This document shows, piece by piece, positions 38,120-47,346 of a stretch of DNA of 64,000 bases. Location: assembly GCF_001182045.1 (NCBI RefSeq), contig NZ_CVTY01000007.1:620001-684000 (forward strand), read 5' to 3'. Position 1 is the stretch's first letter, and every line of letters begins with the position of its first letter. A program made the position numbers and the translations under genes. Below the pieces are notes generated by a model that saw only the letters and a program-made list of their open reading frames with translations, did no database searches and had not been told where the DNA came from. Origin of the DNA: Dakarella massiliensis. Lineage in GTDB: Bacteria; Pseudomonadota; Gammaproteobacteria; Burkholderiales; Burkholderiaceae_F.

Positions 38120-39735
38120 ACTTTCGCCACTCTTCCAGCCTTACATGGAGTGGTAAAATATGCGATATTCGCAGAAGATCATAGATAATCTTGTGGCCCG
38201 CATTCTGAGCAAAGAACTCTGAATCTCTGAAGCCACCCGGCAGTATTCAATAGGCAAATCAGCAATCAGGTACTGACTCAAGAAAGCAAAAGATAAATCA
38301 GTCTGCGTCACGCTGCCTAACACAGGAATTTCCAAGCCCATGGCCGACCTTAACGTCAAAACATTCCTGAGCGAGACCGCCTTCGGTCAATTCTGCCGTA
38401 AACATGGCTATCTCGCTTCCACTATGGATGCCTGGGTCGAATGGGGTTCAGCAAACCCCCAGATGCCGTAGACAAGCGGCAGCATGATGCCCAGGCGTCC
38501 GCTATTACCGAACTCAAGAAGGAAAACGCAAGGCAGGCCCGGGAAATCTCCAGAAAAGACAAAGCATTGGCTGATGCCGCAACGATGCTGATGCTGTCAA
38601 AAAAAGCCGAGGCGATCCGGGGGGAAAAGAAAAACTGATCAGTGCCCAGGATCGCTGGGAAATTATTTCACTGGTCGAATTCGGTCAATCGGAGGGACTG
38701 TCGCAGAAGCAATCCTGCGATGCGGTTGGGATCACTCCGCGTACATTGCAAAACTGGCGGCATGCCCCTGATGGCGATGGACGGCTCGACCGGAGCAACT
38801 TTACGAGCTCCCGGCAAATCCCTGAAGATTTCCTGGAGCAGATCGTGGAACGATTCTGCCGAGAGGACGTGCGCGACCTCAGTCTGACGCAGGCTTTCTA
38901 TAAGCTTATGGATGAAAATAAGGAGTACTGGTGTTCTCTTTCTACGCTTTATCGCCTTTTCAGAGCGCGGGGATTTAACGCGCGCCGCGCTCCTCCTACC
39001 CGGGAGGCCCGTCTTCGCAGCAGACCGACCACTTACACCGCGGAGAAGCCCAATGAAGTATGGACCTGGGATATCGACTATCTTCGCTCCAGCACTTACA
39101 TGGGCAGGTCCTACTACGCGTACGTCAGTGTCGGCGTCTATAGCCGTATGGTTTGTGAGAGCCAGGGGGGTCGACGCTGACAATGCTGATTTTTCCGTGG
39201 TCTTTCACGGGGATGCCTTCCGAAAATATGGATTCAGGCCCGGACAGCTTGTCGTGCACTCAGACAATGGCGCAAGCATGAAAACCGCATCCACTATGGC
39301 TTTGCTAGAGAAGAACGGAATTATCTTCTCGCACAGCCGTCCGCGAGTCAGCAATGACAACCCGTATTCTGAGTTCTTCTTCAGCACGCTCAAGTATCAA
39401 GTACAGCGGCAATTAACTGTATCCTCGAGACGGCCTTGACAGTGTCGGGGAAGTTGAGCAATGGATGCAGGACTTTGGAGAACATGACAGCGAACACCAC
39501 AGACATCAGGGCATCCGAATGGTTACACCTGGACAGCGCTACTGCGGCGAAAATGCGGAGGTGCTGCGCTGACGCAAAGAGGCAAAGCTGGAGGGGCGCA
39601 GAAACCACCCAGCGATACTGTGTTGAACTGCACTCCGATTGGCAGGGTATAGCACAACCCCGAAAATAGGCGGCTTGAGGAAAAGCTTCTGCCAGAGGCT
39701 GCTTGATCAAACACTGCAACTTATTTTTTAAAAAC
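38120..39735 (+). mobile_element. IS-B copy 2, mosaic and decayed
   Basis: Second copy of IS-B in the same orientation as copy 1. From 38462 to 39109 it appears identical to 31516-32163 (648 bp, offset 6946), whereas both flanks differ at roughly one base in seven to ten. In the diverged right part the transposase frame is broken (frame ends at 39180 with VCESQGGRR), although VVHSDNGASM and NDNPYSE can still be read in another frame up to 39439. Confidence 0.75.
38210..39570 (+). pseudogene. IS-B transposase genes, copy 2
   Basis: The orfA-like part (ATRQYSIGKSAIRY, with stops), the coil (38441-38638) and the first half of orfB (38746-39180, with WTWDIDYLRS) match copy 1. Then a frameshift near 39140-39180 separates the rest (39190-39570). 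Not functional. Confidence 0.7.
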
Positions 39736-39913
39736 AATTTCGGCGAAAGATCATTTGATGTTCACCGGAGCGGGTTGAAAAAAAAGCTTGCGCTTGAGAG
39801 TCACACGCAGGAACGAGGTATCTCCACTCTGCTAAGGGGCTTGATTTCTATACGAGGATCTCATGAGCTGAAAAATAATCAATGTATTATCTTTCAGCCC
39901 ATTTAAATTATTA

Positions 39914-40804
39914 CTAGAATACTCTGACGAATATCCACTCACAACCATCTAAATCAATTTGATCTCCGGGTTCAAGAATAACAGCACAACCTGGCAATAA
40001 ATTGTTTAAATTAATCTGTTTAGATCCTTTGATCAATACAGCTATAATGAAAGAACTTTCATTATTTTTAAAATTTTTCTTTCCGACCAAATGCTGTGTC
40101 GAATACATCCGTTCAACAATTTGTTCTTCGCCGTTATATTGGCGCACAGACGATTTTTGATGAATGTTAAGACAAGCTAAGGCCTTTTCAACCTGAAGAG
40201 GTCTTTTTTTCCCATTCTTGTCAATTCGATTAAAATCGAAAAATCTGTATGTTGCATCACAATTTTCTTCTATTTCGAAAGAAAGTGATCCTCTAGAAGC
40301 AGCGTGTAATGTACCTCCAGTAACATAAACATAATCACCTTTTCGTATAGCAAGAGTGTCTACCCCTTCCAGACAACGCGCTTCAGATATAAGACGTGCC
40401 ATATCTTGCTTTGAAGAGGCAGTACAACCGTTGTACATATATCCAGATTCAGGCGGTTCTATTGTAAAAAAAGATTCATTTTTTCCAAATGTTTTACCAA
40501 TCAGCCTCTTTGCCATTTCGTCATCTGGATGTACTTGGATAGAAAGATTATCTGCAGCTTCTACCAAAGCCATCAGAACTGGCAATTCATCATAATTCTC
40601 TAAACCATATCTTTTTCTGTTTGAAATAAACCAATCATGGATATTTTTCCCAGAGAAAGATCCAGAGATAATTTCAGATTTAAAAGAAGAATTGTCAATG
40701 CAAGCATAAAGATGCCCAATTTTTTCACATGTACTTCCAGAGAATGGAGTCAACTTACTTCCACCCCAAACCGTTTCATGAACTATAGGTTTTAAAATTT
40801 GCAT
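39914..40804 (-). CDS. Class I mannose-6-phosphate isomerase-like protein
   Basis: A 296-residue cupin enzyme, the last gene of a four-gene operon (14 bp after the HAD gene; AGGTGGGATAA ribosome site). Landmarks of the ManA family: VHETVWGGSKL at the N-terminus, LSIQVHPDDEMA (metal-binding His and Asp/Glu) near 95, and GGTLHAASRGSLSFEIEENCD near 170 with the second metal His and Glu. ManA interconverts mannose-6- and fructose-6-phosphate; a divergent copy in a capsule-type operon may act on another phosphosugar. At 296 residues it is nearer the short YvyI/ManA type than the 390-residue E. coli enzyme. Confidence 0.82.
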   Translation of the reverse strand: MQILKPIVHETVWGGSKLTPFSGSTCEKIGHLYACIDNSSFKSEIISGSFSGKNIHDWFISNRKRYGLENYDELPVLMALVEAADNLSIQVHPDDEMAKRLIGKTFGKNESFFTIEPPESGYMYNGCTASSKQDMARLISEARCLEGVDTLAIRKGDYVYVTGGTLHAASRGSLSFEIEENCDATYRFFDFNRIDKNGKKRPLQVEKALACLNIHQKSSVRQYNGEEQIVERMYSTQHLVGKKNFKNNESSFIIAVLIKGSKQINLNNLLPGCAVILEPGDQIDLDGCEWIFVRVF

Positions 40805-40818
40805 TTATCCCACCTTTT

Positions 40819-41199
40819 TTAAAGATTCTTATCAATGACAAATGAAAAATTGATTGGTCCTTCATCCCTATTGGGACATACAGAATAGGCACAACGCAAA
40901 CCTGAGGGTTTTGTATCATTCATTAAAATGCGTTCTCCCATTGGAATCCCAAATAAAATATGGTCATAACGAACGCTATTCTTTTTCAAGAATTGCTCTG
41001 TCCTCATCTTAGCACCAGGCTCCCTAGCAGTAAGTATAATAACCACATCCTCCTTCGGTATAGATTGAAGAAACTCCAGGGCTCCAGGAAGAAAGCGATC
41101 TTCTCCTGTCTTGTAACCATTATGAATTACAAGAGTTCCATCAAAATCTAAAATCCATGTATGAGAAAGAGGAGAAAGAGAAAGAGTTTTTTTATTCAT
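40819..41199 (-). CDS. Small HAD phosphatase, capsule-biosynthesis (BcbF/EcbF-like) type
   Basis: A protein of 126 residues starting at 41199, where its ATG shares a base with the preceding stop (TAATG) behind a GAGGAATAC ribosome site; a start at 41220 is less likely. HAD motif I DFDGT (nucleophile Asp), motif II LTAR and the late MNDTKPSG are visible. It is a minimal HAD without a large cap, like capsule-biosynthesis phosphatases and GmhB-type enzymes that remove one phosphate from sugar bisphosphates. In this operon it would fit between kinase and nucleotidyltransferase steps. Confidence 0.75.
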   Translation of the reverse strand: MNKKTLSLSPLSHTWILDFDGTLVIHNGYKTGEDRFLPGALEFLQSIPKEDVVIILTAREPGAKMRTEQFLKKNSVRYDHILFGIPMGERILMNDTKPSGLRCAYSVCPNRDEGPINFSFVIDKNL

Positions 41200-42719
41200 T
41201 AATTGTATTCCTCTAACCAATCATTAAAAAGTCTTAGCCCGTTATAGTATGCAACACACATGGAATCAAAATCCTCCCATGCATGAGATGCTAATGAAAG
41301 CCAAATAATAGCATGAATTAATTTTATTTCTTTTTCTGTTCCTTCTCCATTAGGAATTCTGTCTAACAAATTACTCGTCAAGAATTCCCACTGACCAGAA
41401 CCTATAGAGTATTCAACTTTATCTTCTTCTATATGAAGAGTGAAATTTTTTACATTAAATTGGTCAAAATTTCCATTTATTGCATAATAGACTTTAGCCC
41501 AATCATATCGCACATCCCCCAAATTCTTCGTTTTCCCAAAATATCCTCTTGGATCTATGAAATATATGTTTCCAGTTTCATCGAGCATTGTATTCGTTAA
41601 TTGGCAATCGCCATGATATAACGTATAGTGCGTTTCCATCAAAGTATTTAAAACTGCCTCTCTAAGCTCAGATTGCTTCATTAAAACATTTATGCATTTT
41701 TTTCCATTAATATATATATATTCTTTATCTGAAAAAGGGATTGCATATGATATTGATACTAATCTGTTAATTGTTTTTGTAAAGTATTCTGTATACAGAT
41801 CCCAAGAGTTAGCATCTGACTTGGCCAATGAATGTAGATGACACAGAGCATCAATCATTCTATTCAGTGATAGCTCTTTACCATGTTCATCTAAATTGCT
41901 TAGGAATATATTCTTCCCCCTAATTCTACTAATTGTCATAGGGGCTTCATTAATAAGGGATGGAATATTTTTAAACCCCAAACCTAAAGCAAGTTTGTAC
42001 CAAGATACTTCTCTTTTTATAAATGTTTTAGCCTCATCGGTTAATCCAGTCTTTATGACATAATTTCCTTTAATCTCTATATGATTATAAGGTCTACACC
42101 GGTCTATATTTGTATCAAGTTTCTGGTATGAACTAAAAGTTCCTATATCAATACAATTATCTATTTTTAAAGCTTTAATGGGAAAACTCTGCTCAGACAA
42201 CCAAGTGGTAAAAGACCCCTCTTCTGGTAGCGTTCCTAATCGTGATTTTTTATCAAAAATATATAATCCAATTACACCATTTTTATCAGATTTCTCATGA
42301 ACTAGCTTATTATTCTGAACAGACCATGAACACGCAAAATCTGAAACACCGATTTGGCAGCCGCTAAAATCCTTATCATAAACAAAATCTTTAGGTGGAA
42401 TAATATCAGACCAAATTAACATTATTGGTTCGTTATCGGATATTAAACTTAGCGCTTTTTTTATGCCAGAAACATTACCCTTTGTTGTGGAATGAATTAG
42501 AATATAGTTTTCGTTTTTAGCAAATGTCAGTAAATACCGATCCAAAACCTCATATTTATAATCTCCTATAACAATAAAACCATCTGCCTGTGATCTAAAT
42601 TGATCAAAAATATTAAACAGAATAGGTTTGTTTGATACAGGAATAAGTGTTTTAGGCTTATTTTCTGTCAGCGAAAGCATCCTTGTACCTAAACCACCTG
42701 CTTGAATAATAACTTTCAT
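41199..42719 (-). CDS. Sugar nucleotidyltransferase - kinase fusion
   Basis: A 506-residue bifunctional protein. The N-terminal half (about 1-230) is a nucleotidyltransferase: MKVIIQAGGLGTRM at the nucleotide-binding loop, NKPKTLIPVSNKPIL with the catalytic Lys, and MLIWSDIIPP (metal Asp). The C-terminal half is an APH/choline-kinase-like phosphotransferase: YHGDCQLTNTML (catalytic Asp and Asn) near 395 and YFIDPRGYFGK (metal-binding Asp). Fusing kinase and nucleotidyltransferase suggests a substrate is phosphorylated and then activated to an NDP-derivative. This is parallel to HldE but uses different folds. The substrate is unknown. Lies 17-25 bp after the epimerase gene. Confidence 0.8.
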   Translation of the reverse strand: MKVIIQAGGLGTRMLSLTENKPKTLIPVSNKPILFNIFDQFRSQADGFIVIGDYKYEVLDRYLLTFAKNENYILIHSTTKGNVSGIKKALSLISDNEPIMLIWSDIIPPKDFVYDKDFSGCQIGVSDFACSWSVQNNKLVHEKSDKNGVIGLYIFDKKSRLGTLPEEGSFTTWLSEQSFPIKALKIDNCIDIGTFSSYQKLDTNIDRCRPYNHIEIKGNYVIKTGLTDEAKTFIKREVSWYKLALGLGFKNIPSLINEAPMTISRIRGKNIFLSNLDEHGKELSLNRMIDALCHLHSLAKSDANSWDLYTEYFTKTINRLVSISYAIPFSDKEYIYINGKKCINVLMKQSELREAVLNTLMETHYTLYHGDCQLTNTMLDETGNIYFIDPRGYFGKTKNLGDVRYDWAKVYYAINGNFDQFNVKNFTLHIEEDKVEYSIGSGQWEFLTSNLLDRIPNGEGTEKEIKLIHAIIWLSLASHAWEDFDSMCVAYYNGLRLFNDWLEEYN

Positions 42720-42735
42720 TTTAAAATCCTAACAA

Positions 42736-43404
42736 TTAAAGAATCGATTTAATCTGCTTAACGCATTCAAGATATGTTTTATTTTTACCAAATAAACAAG
42801 AAGTTCCTAGGACGAAACCTACTACACCTAATCTGGACCATCTCCTAATTCTTTCGGCTGTGACGGCACCATCTAGCCAAATTTCATAATTATATTTATT
42901 TTTTAATTCAAGTAGCCTCTCTATTTTACCATCAACATAATCAAGATAGCTCCTACCGGCATGCCCCGGATTCACCCCTAATATAAGAACTCTGTCGGCT
43001 GTATTTAATAGTTCCTCAACATAAGGAATTGATGTACCCGGATTGATAGCTATACCCGTAGTTATTCCATGATTTTTAATTTTTTCAAGTGTCGTGGCCG
43101 GGTCCGAATCGGACTCAGGATGAATATATACCGCATCAACCCCTATTTCATATAGCATTCCTAAATAATTGTGGGGTTTGCTGACCATTAGATGCACATC
43201 AACTTCTTTTGATGTTGCGCCAGTGATAAATTTCATATCCTGGTATCCCATTCCAAAGTTGTCTACAAACTCTCCATCCATAATGTCAATATGGAAACTG
43301 TCAATTCCCGCATCTTCAAGCTCTTTAACTTCCCTACTAAGGCAATCATATTCCGCACACATCATAGAAGCCGTAAGCTTTGGTAAAGTTTTAGTGGAAC
43401 TCAT
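42736..43404 (-). CDS. Ribulose-phosphate 3-epimerase-like enzyme, polysaccharide-operon type
   Basis: A 222-residue TIM-barrel; the start at 43404 is chosen for its AAGGGA ribosome site (an ATG at 43410 is too close). Family signature residues are seen: FHIDIMDGEFVDNFGMG (metal His, catalytic Asp), VDVHLMVSKPHNY, LGVNPGHAGRSYL and IWLDGAVTAERI (second catalytic Asp). Rpe normally interconverts ribulose-5- and xylulose-5-phosphate; allulose-6-phosphate epimerase is a close relative. First gene of the operon, far from central-metabolism genes and AT-rich, so a dedicated surface-sugar precursor role is likely. Confidence 0.82.
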   Translation of the reverse strand: MSSTKTLPKLTASMMCAEYDCLSREVKELEDAGIDSFHIDIMDGEFVDNFGMGYQDMKFITGATSKEVDVHLMVSKPHNYLGMLYEIGVDAVYIHPESDSDPATTLEKIKNHGITTGIAINPGTSIPYVEELLNTADRVLILGVNPGHAGRSYLDYVDGKIERLLELKNKYNYEIWLDGAVTAERIRRWSRLGVVGFVLGTSCLFGKNKTYLECVKQIKSIL

Positions 43405-43473
43405 ACCCATTCCCTTATAAATAGAGATAAATTTTCTTAATTATATATCTACTCACTAGAGGGTGACTCACTA

Positions 43474-43722
43474 TTCCCCCTAAATTTCGACAATTCCTAT
43501 TATTTAGATTTTAAGATGTTTCCTGGAAAAAAGTCCTCTAGATCCTCCTGAATCCGTTCCTTGATGCAACAGTGAATATTTTATTGATGACCTGCTTCAA
43601 CGTAGTCCCTGACAAAATGCAACTACTGATTTAGGTAATCTGAAAGATCTTTTCCGATTTCAGATTACCGATTCAAGAAAAATTCCCCATGCAAACATTG
43701 TTAAAACAATAGCACTTATGCG
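43474..43722 (-). mobile_element. Relic of an IS-A-related element, left part
   Basis: Diverged match to the 3' end of IS-A (49128-49360): CCCCCTAAATTTCGACA, then CTCCTGAATCCGTTCCTTG, then TTTCAGATTACC and CCATGCAAACATTGT. It is cut at the IS30-like insertion and resumes at 44850. Confidence 0.65.
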
Positions 43723-43741
43723 GGATCAGGACAGTTTAATA

Positions 43742-44848
43742 TGGCGAATTATCACTTCAAGTGCAAAGCCTGAAAAAAAAATAGTGGCCAATAAAGCTTC
43801 CATAATAGAGATTGTCAAGATAACTATAGAGGGAGCTTGAGCCACTATCATCATCATCTTCGGGACTGAGTATTTATTTCGGCTTTAACGATTTCAGGCA
43901 AATCCCTGTCTGAAATTGCATGTGCGATTGGGAAAAATGTTTCTACGATCTCCCGCAAACTGAAGCGAAACAAGGCTGTATCGACCCAGGATAGGGCTTC
44001 AGCTGCCTATGATCCCTGTCGCGCAGGCCCGATATCAGAGGCAGAGAAAGCATTGCGGAAAGAGAAACATTCTGAATGTCTGACTCGTTGCTGACAAGGA
44101 TTGTCTCAAATCTGCTGGTTAAGAAATTCTGGTCTCCGGAGCAGATTCAATACCGTCTCAGAAAGGAGCTGCCGAATCTAAAGATCAACGCCACGACAAT
44201 CTACCGAGGAATCAATTCTGGCTTTCTGGAACACTTTGCGGATGGCCGAAAGATGTCCCGGCACCTGCGGCACCACGGTAAAACGCGTCACCGTAAAGGC
44301 CTGGTCGAGAGGCGAGGAAAGATCCAGATCACTCACAGCATTGAAGAGCGACCCCAGGAAGCTAAGAACAGGTCTCGCCTGGGGGATTGGGAAGGCGATA
44401 CCGTCATCGGGAAAAAGGGCGGAGCCTGCCTCACGACTCAAGTCGATAGGAAATCTGGATTTCTCTGTGACGGGAAAAACGCTTCCAAAACTGCAGTGCA
44501 GCCGATGTGTCTTTCGTAATTGAGACGTCTCTGTCAGATAAGGATTAGCGCACGATTACCTTAGATCGCGAAAAAGAATTTTCCTGGGCTGAAAAACTGG
44601 AGAAAGATCTCAAAACCAAAGTGTATTTCTGTTTACCTCTTCATCCATGGGAGAAGGGAAGCAATGAAAATACCAACAGTCTTCTTAGAGACTTTTTCCC
44701 AAAAGGAGTGAGTATCGATTAAATTTCTCGGGCGAAGTTCAGAAACGATTAAATGCTCTGAACTTCAGACCCAGAAAACGTCGCAATTGGAAGTGTCCAG
44801 CTGAAGTCTTTTATTCAGTAACTTTTCACTTGATTTGATAATTCACCA
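43742..44848 (+). mobile_element. IS30-family element inserted in an IS-A-related relic
   Basis: About 1.1 kb between inverted ends TGGCGAATTATCACTTCAAG and the complement of TGGTGAATTATCAAATCAAG. It is the best preserved of the IS30-type copies here (others at 30965 and 34201). The flanking DNA on both sides belongs to one IS-A-like relic, so this is a nested insertion. Confidence 0.75.
44076..44780 (+). pseudogene. IS30-family transposase, broken
   Basis: The frame 44076-44519 carries the IS30 signature: WSPEQIQYRLRKE, TTIYRGINSG, a basic stretch, SIEERPQEAKNRSRLGDWEGDTVIGK (first catalytic Asp) and TTQVDRKSGF. It ends after QPMCLS, while second-Asp and Glu regions (ITLDREKEFS-like, then NENTNSLLR) continue in other frames up to about 44720. 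The first 110 codons upstream (from 43850) are also out of frame. Confidence 0.75.
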
Positions 44849-44849
44849 T

Positions 44850-45330
44850 TCAAAAATTTTACCAAATCCGTAGTATGAATCAGTGTAAACCGTACCATGC
44901 CCAATAAGAAGATCTGGATCATAACCTGTTAGCTTTAAGAGAGCGGTCTCAACAAAAACTCTTGAGCCATCAGTTTCAGGAACCTGCGCAATAATCTCTT
45001 TGGTTCACAAGACAGAAATATCCATCCTTTTGTCAAACTGTATGAGAAAGTAGTCAACATCTTTTGGGGACAATCTATAGGCAAAACATTCAGCATCTGA
45101 GTCCTTGCTTACCGGGAGAAAATAATATAACTGGCCTCAATCATTTATATAAAATGTTTTAAGTTTATTTTCATTAACTCTATTGTTGCCTAAAAAGCTC
45201 CCCCTCCTTTTCTCAATTGCGCCGCGCTCTGACGTCGGTAAAATTTTCTTCGCCTTAGATCTCCATACAAAAAACATCTCGGGCGATATGCCGTACTGCC
45301 GCAAACTTTATTTCCTTACACATAGGTCAG
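44850..45330 (-). mobile_element. Relic of an IS-A-related element, right part
   Basis: Continuation of the relic at 43474-43722. Minus-strand translation recalls the second catalytic Asp region (GTVYTDSYYGFGK) and other parts of the IS-A orfB, with many stops. Similarity fades near 45120; from there to 45420 I see no gene. Confidence 0.55.
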
Positions 45331-45429
45331 TCTGATAATTGACAGATTTTGTTCAGCGATCCAGCGCTCCTGGTTTCCCCGAAGACAACCACTGGAGACT
45401 CCTCTTATGGAATCACCTCCCCAAAGTCA

Positions 45430-45605
45430 TCGAGATTTGGAGAAACTTCCGGAACTCAATTCTCAGCCATAATCCCTGAAGTCTCTCAATAAAAACTAGT
45501 TGTACTTCTGGTCGCAAGACTAGTTCTCAAAATTCCCTCTTTTTTTCTTGAATGTCATAGCTTCCCTCCTAAAGAAATTTTAGGTTAGAGAAAGTGTCCT
45601 CTGAT
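45430..45605 (-). repeat. 180-bp repeat, copy 2
   Basis: Diverged copy of 32850-33030, including the strong ribosome site (TTAGGAGGGAAGCT) and an ATG at about 45558, but an extra A after ATGACATTCAAG shifts the small ORF so that it ends after 12 codons. Confidence 0.65.
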
Positions 45606-45639
45606 CAATGAATGGGGCGCTGCAAGTCAACTTAGAGTT

Positions 45640-47343
45640 TTATTTATACCACTCCGGAAAAATTTTTTGATAATTGTGATGGCTTGAATCAAACGCATAA
45701 TAAATTTCAGAAAACATTTCTTTGTCAATTTTTGAGGGATTACAAATAAAATTATTCTGTAAATTAATACACGACTCTGACGATAAATTTTGATTAAGTG
45801 GATCTTTTACAAACTTAATATAATCTTCTACAAACTGAAGTTCGCCACGAAAAATTCTCTGATATGCCTTGAATCTAAGAGACTCCTGCCAAGGTATATC
45901 TTGATAAAAAACTCCAAAACGATCCAATGATTTAATTGGAGGCTCAGGTGCAGTAATCAAAAACTCGCCAAAAGGAACATTGTAAGATTGATAAGAGTGA
46001 ACTCTAAAATTATGGGAATTTCTATCTACTTTAAAGTTTTTGAATACCGTCTGATAAAAACCAATTACATCAATATTTTTTTTAGAGTAAGCTCTTTCAA
46101 TTAATCTTTGCCCCGTAAAAAAATTCGTTGACATATCGACAAATGCTACTTTTGATCCTGTTATATTCAGCGAATTTAAATAATCGCAATATTTATTAAA
46201 TTCTTTTTTAGCCAAATCTCTAAAAAATTCCTGATGAGTTAAAAAAAGTTCAATCTGTTGAGCTTTGTTTAATTTACTAACATCTATCGATAGTTCTCTT
46301 TTTATTTCTTCATCATAGTAGTTAATAAAAGTCAGATAACAGTCCTCCTCCTCTGTTGATGAATTTCTTTTATCATTAAAATCAAAGTTATAGTCTGTAG
46401 CCAAGCATATAATTCTCGGCGTGTAAATATAATTAGTTCTTATTTTATTTTTTGTTAATAAATCTAGCGCTCGCTTTAAAACAAATCCATCTCGAGCAAC
46501 AAAAAGAAAATCACTTATATCATCTTGCTTTGACTGTCTTAATAACCACTGGAGATACGAAACAATCAAAGGTCCACCACAGAGGTACCCAATTTTTTCC
46601 CAATAGCTAAAACCAAAAGTTCTATTATGCCAAGCATAAAGCCCCAATATTAATGACGTAGAAAAATCAGAGATAATATTGTCATGATAATATTTCAGGG
46701 ATGGATCACTATTACAGAATATAGAATAAGAGCTTTCAATTTTTAATGATTTTATTCCTACTCTACCTGCTGCAACACAATCAACTTGCTCATTATCACC
46801 AACATGAACTATCTGATCTGAGCTAATATTCAATTCTTTCAAAACAGTTAAATATAAATCCGATGTGTACTTAAGTTTTTTATATTCCGACGATAAAAAT
46901 AATCTGAAATCACTATACCCACTTTTTATTAAAATTTCCGATATCACATTTTTTGGCAGATACATATCTGATATTAAAATAATAGTCTTTTTTGATTTCC
47001 TACAGTAATCATAAATTTCTTTTATGGAATTGTTCGGAAATAAACATTTACTCTCATATTCCAATTCGAATTTTTTATATTCTTTAAACCTAGAATCAAT
47101 ACATTCATAAATTTGATCAAAGGTAACCTCCTGGCATGTTTCATTTTCATATAGCTGGCACGCTTTGATAAAAGCATTTATTCTATATTCTTTAAAATTT
47201 AGTGTACCAAATTTATGATCTTCATCTATTTTTGTAAATATATCTTCCGGCTTTAATACAGATCTAATCAGTAAAGTATCAAAAATATCAAACGATACAT
47301 ATTGATATTCTGATATTGCCTCAATTATTGATTTATTATCCAT
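45640..47343 (-). CDS. HAD-domain surface-polysaccharide protein of 567 residues
   Basis: The N-terminal 230 residues form a HAD domain: VSFDIFDTLLIRSV (motif I, nucleophile Asp), ILISDMYLPKNV (motif II Ser), a Lys in YKKLKYTSDLY, and HVGDNEQVDCVAAGRVG (motif IV). This FDIFDTLL-type HAD is common in capsule and LPS loci, often fused to transferase domains. The remaining 330 residues (FLFVARDGFVLKRAL, then FVDMSTNFFTGQRLIE) are conserved in such proteins but have no known activity. The start lies 3 bp after the stop of the glycosyltransferase-like gene, so the two are coupled. Very AT-rich. Possibly a phosphoglycosyl- or glycosyl-modifying enzyme. Confidence 0.65.
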   Translation of the reverse strand: MDNKSIIEAISEYQYVSFDIFDTLLIRSVLKPEDIFTKIDEDHKFGTLNFKEYRINAFIKACQLYENETCQEVTFDQIYECIDSRFKEYKKFELEYESKCLFPNNSIKEIYDYCRKSKKTIILISDMYLPKNVISEILIKSGYSDFRLFLSSEYKKLKYTSDLYLTVLKELNISSDQIVHVGDNEQVDCVAAGRVGIKSLKIESSYSIFCNSDPSLKYYHDNIISDFSTSLILGLYAWHNRTFGFSYWEKIGYLCGGPLIVSYLQWLLRQSKQDDISDFLFVARDGFVLKRALDLLTKNKIRTNYIYTPRIICLATDYNFDFNDKRNSSTEEEDCYLTFINYYDEEIKRELSIDVSKLNKAQQIELFLTHQEFFRDLAKKEFNKYCDYLNSLNITGSKVAFVDMSTNFFTGQRLIERAYSKKNIDVIGFYQTVFKNFKVDRNSHNFRVHSYQSYNVPFGEFLITAPEPPIKSLDRFGVFYQDIPWQESLRFKAYQRIFRGELQFVEDYIKFVKDPLNQNLSSESCINLQNNFICNPSKIDKEMFSEIYYAFDSSHHNYQKIFPEWYK

Positions 47344-47346
47344 TTT

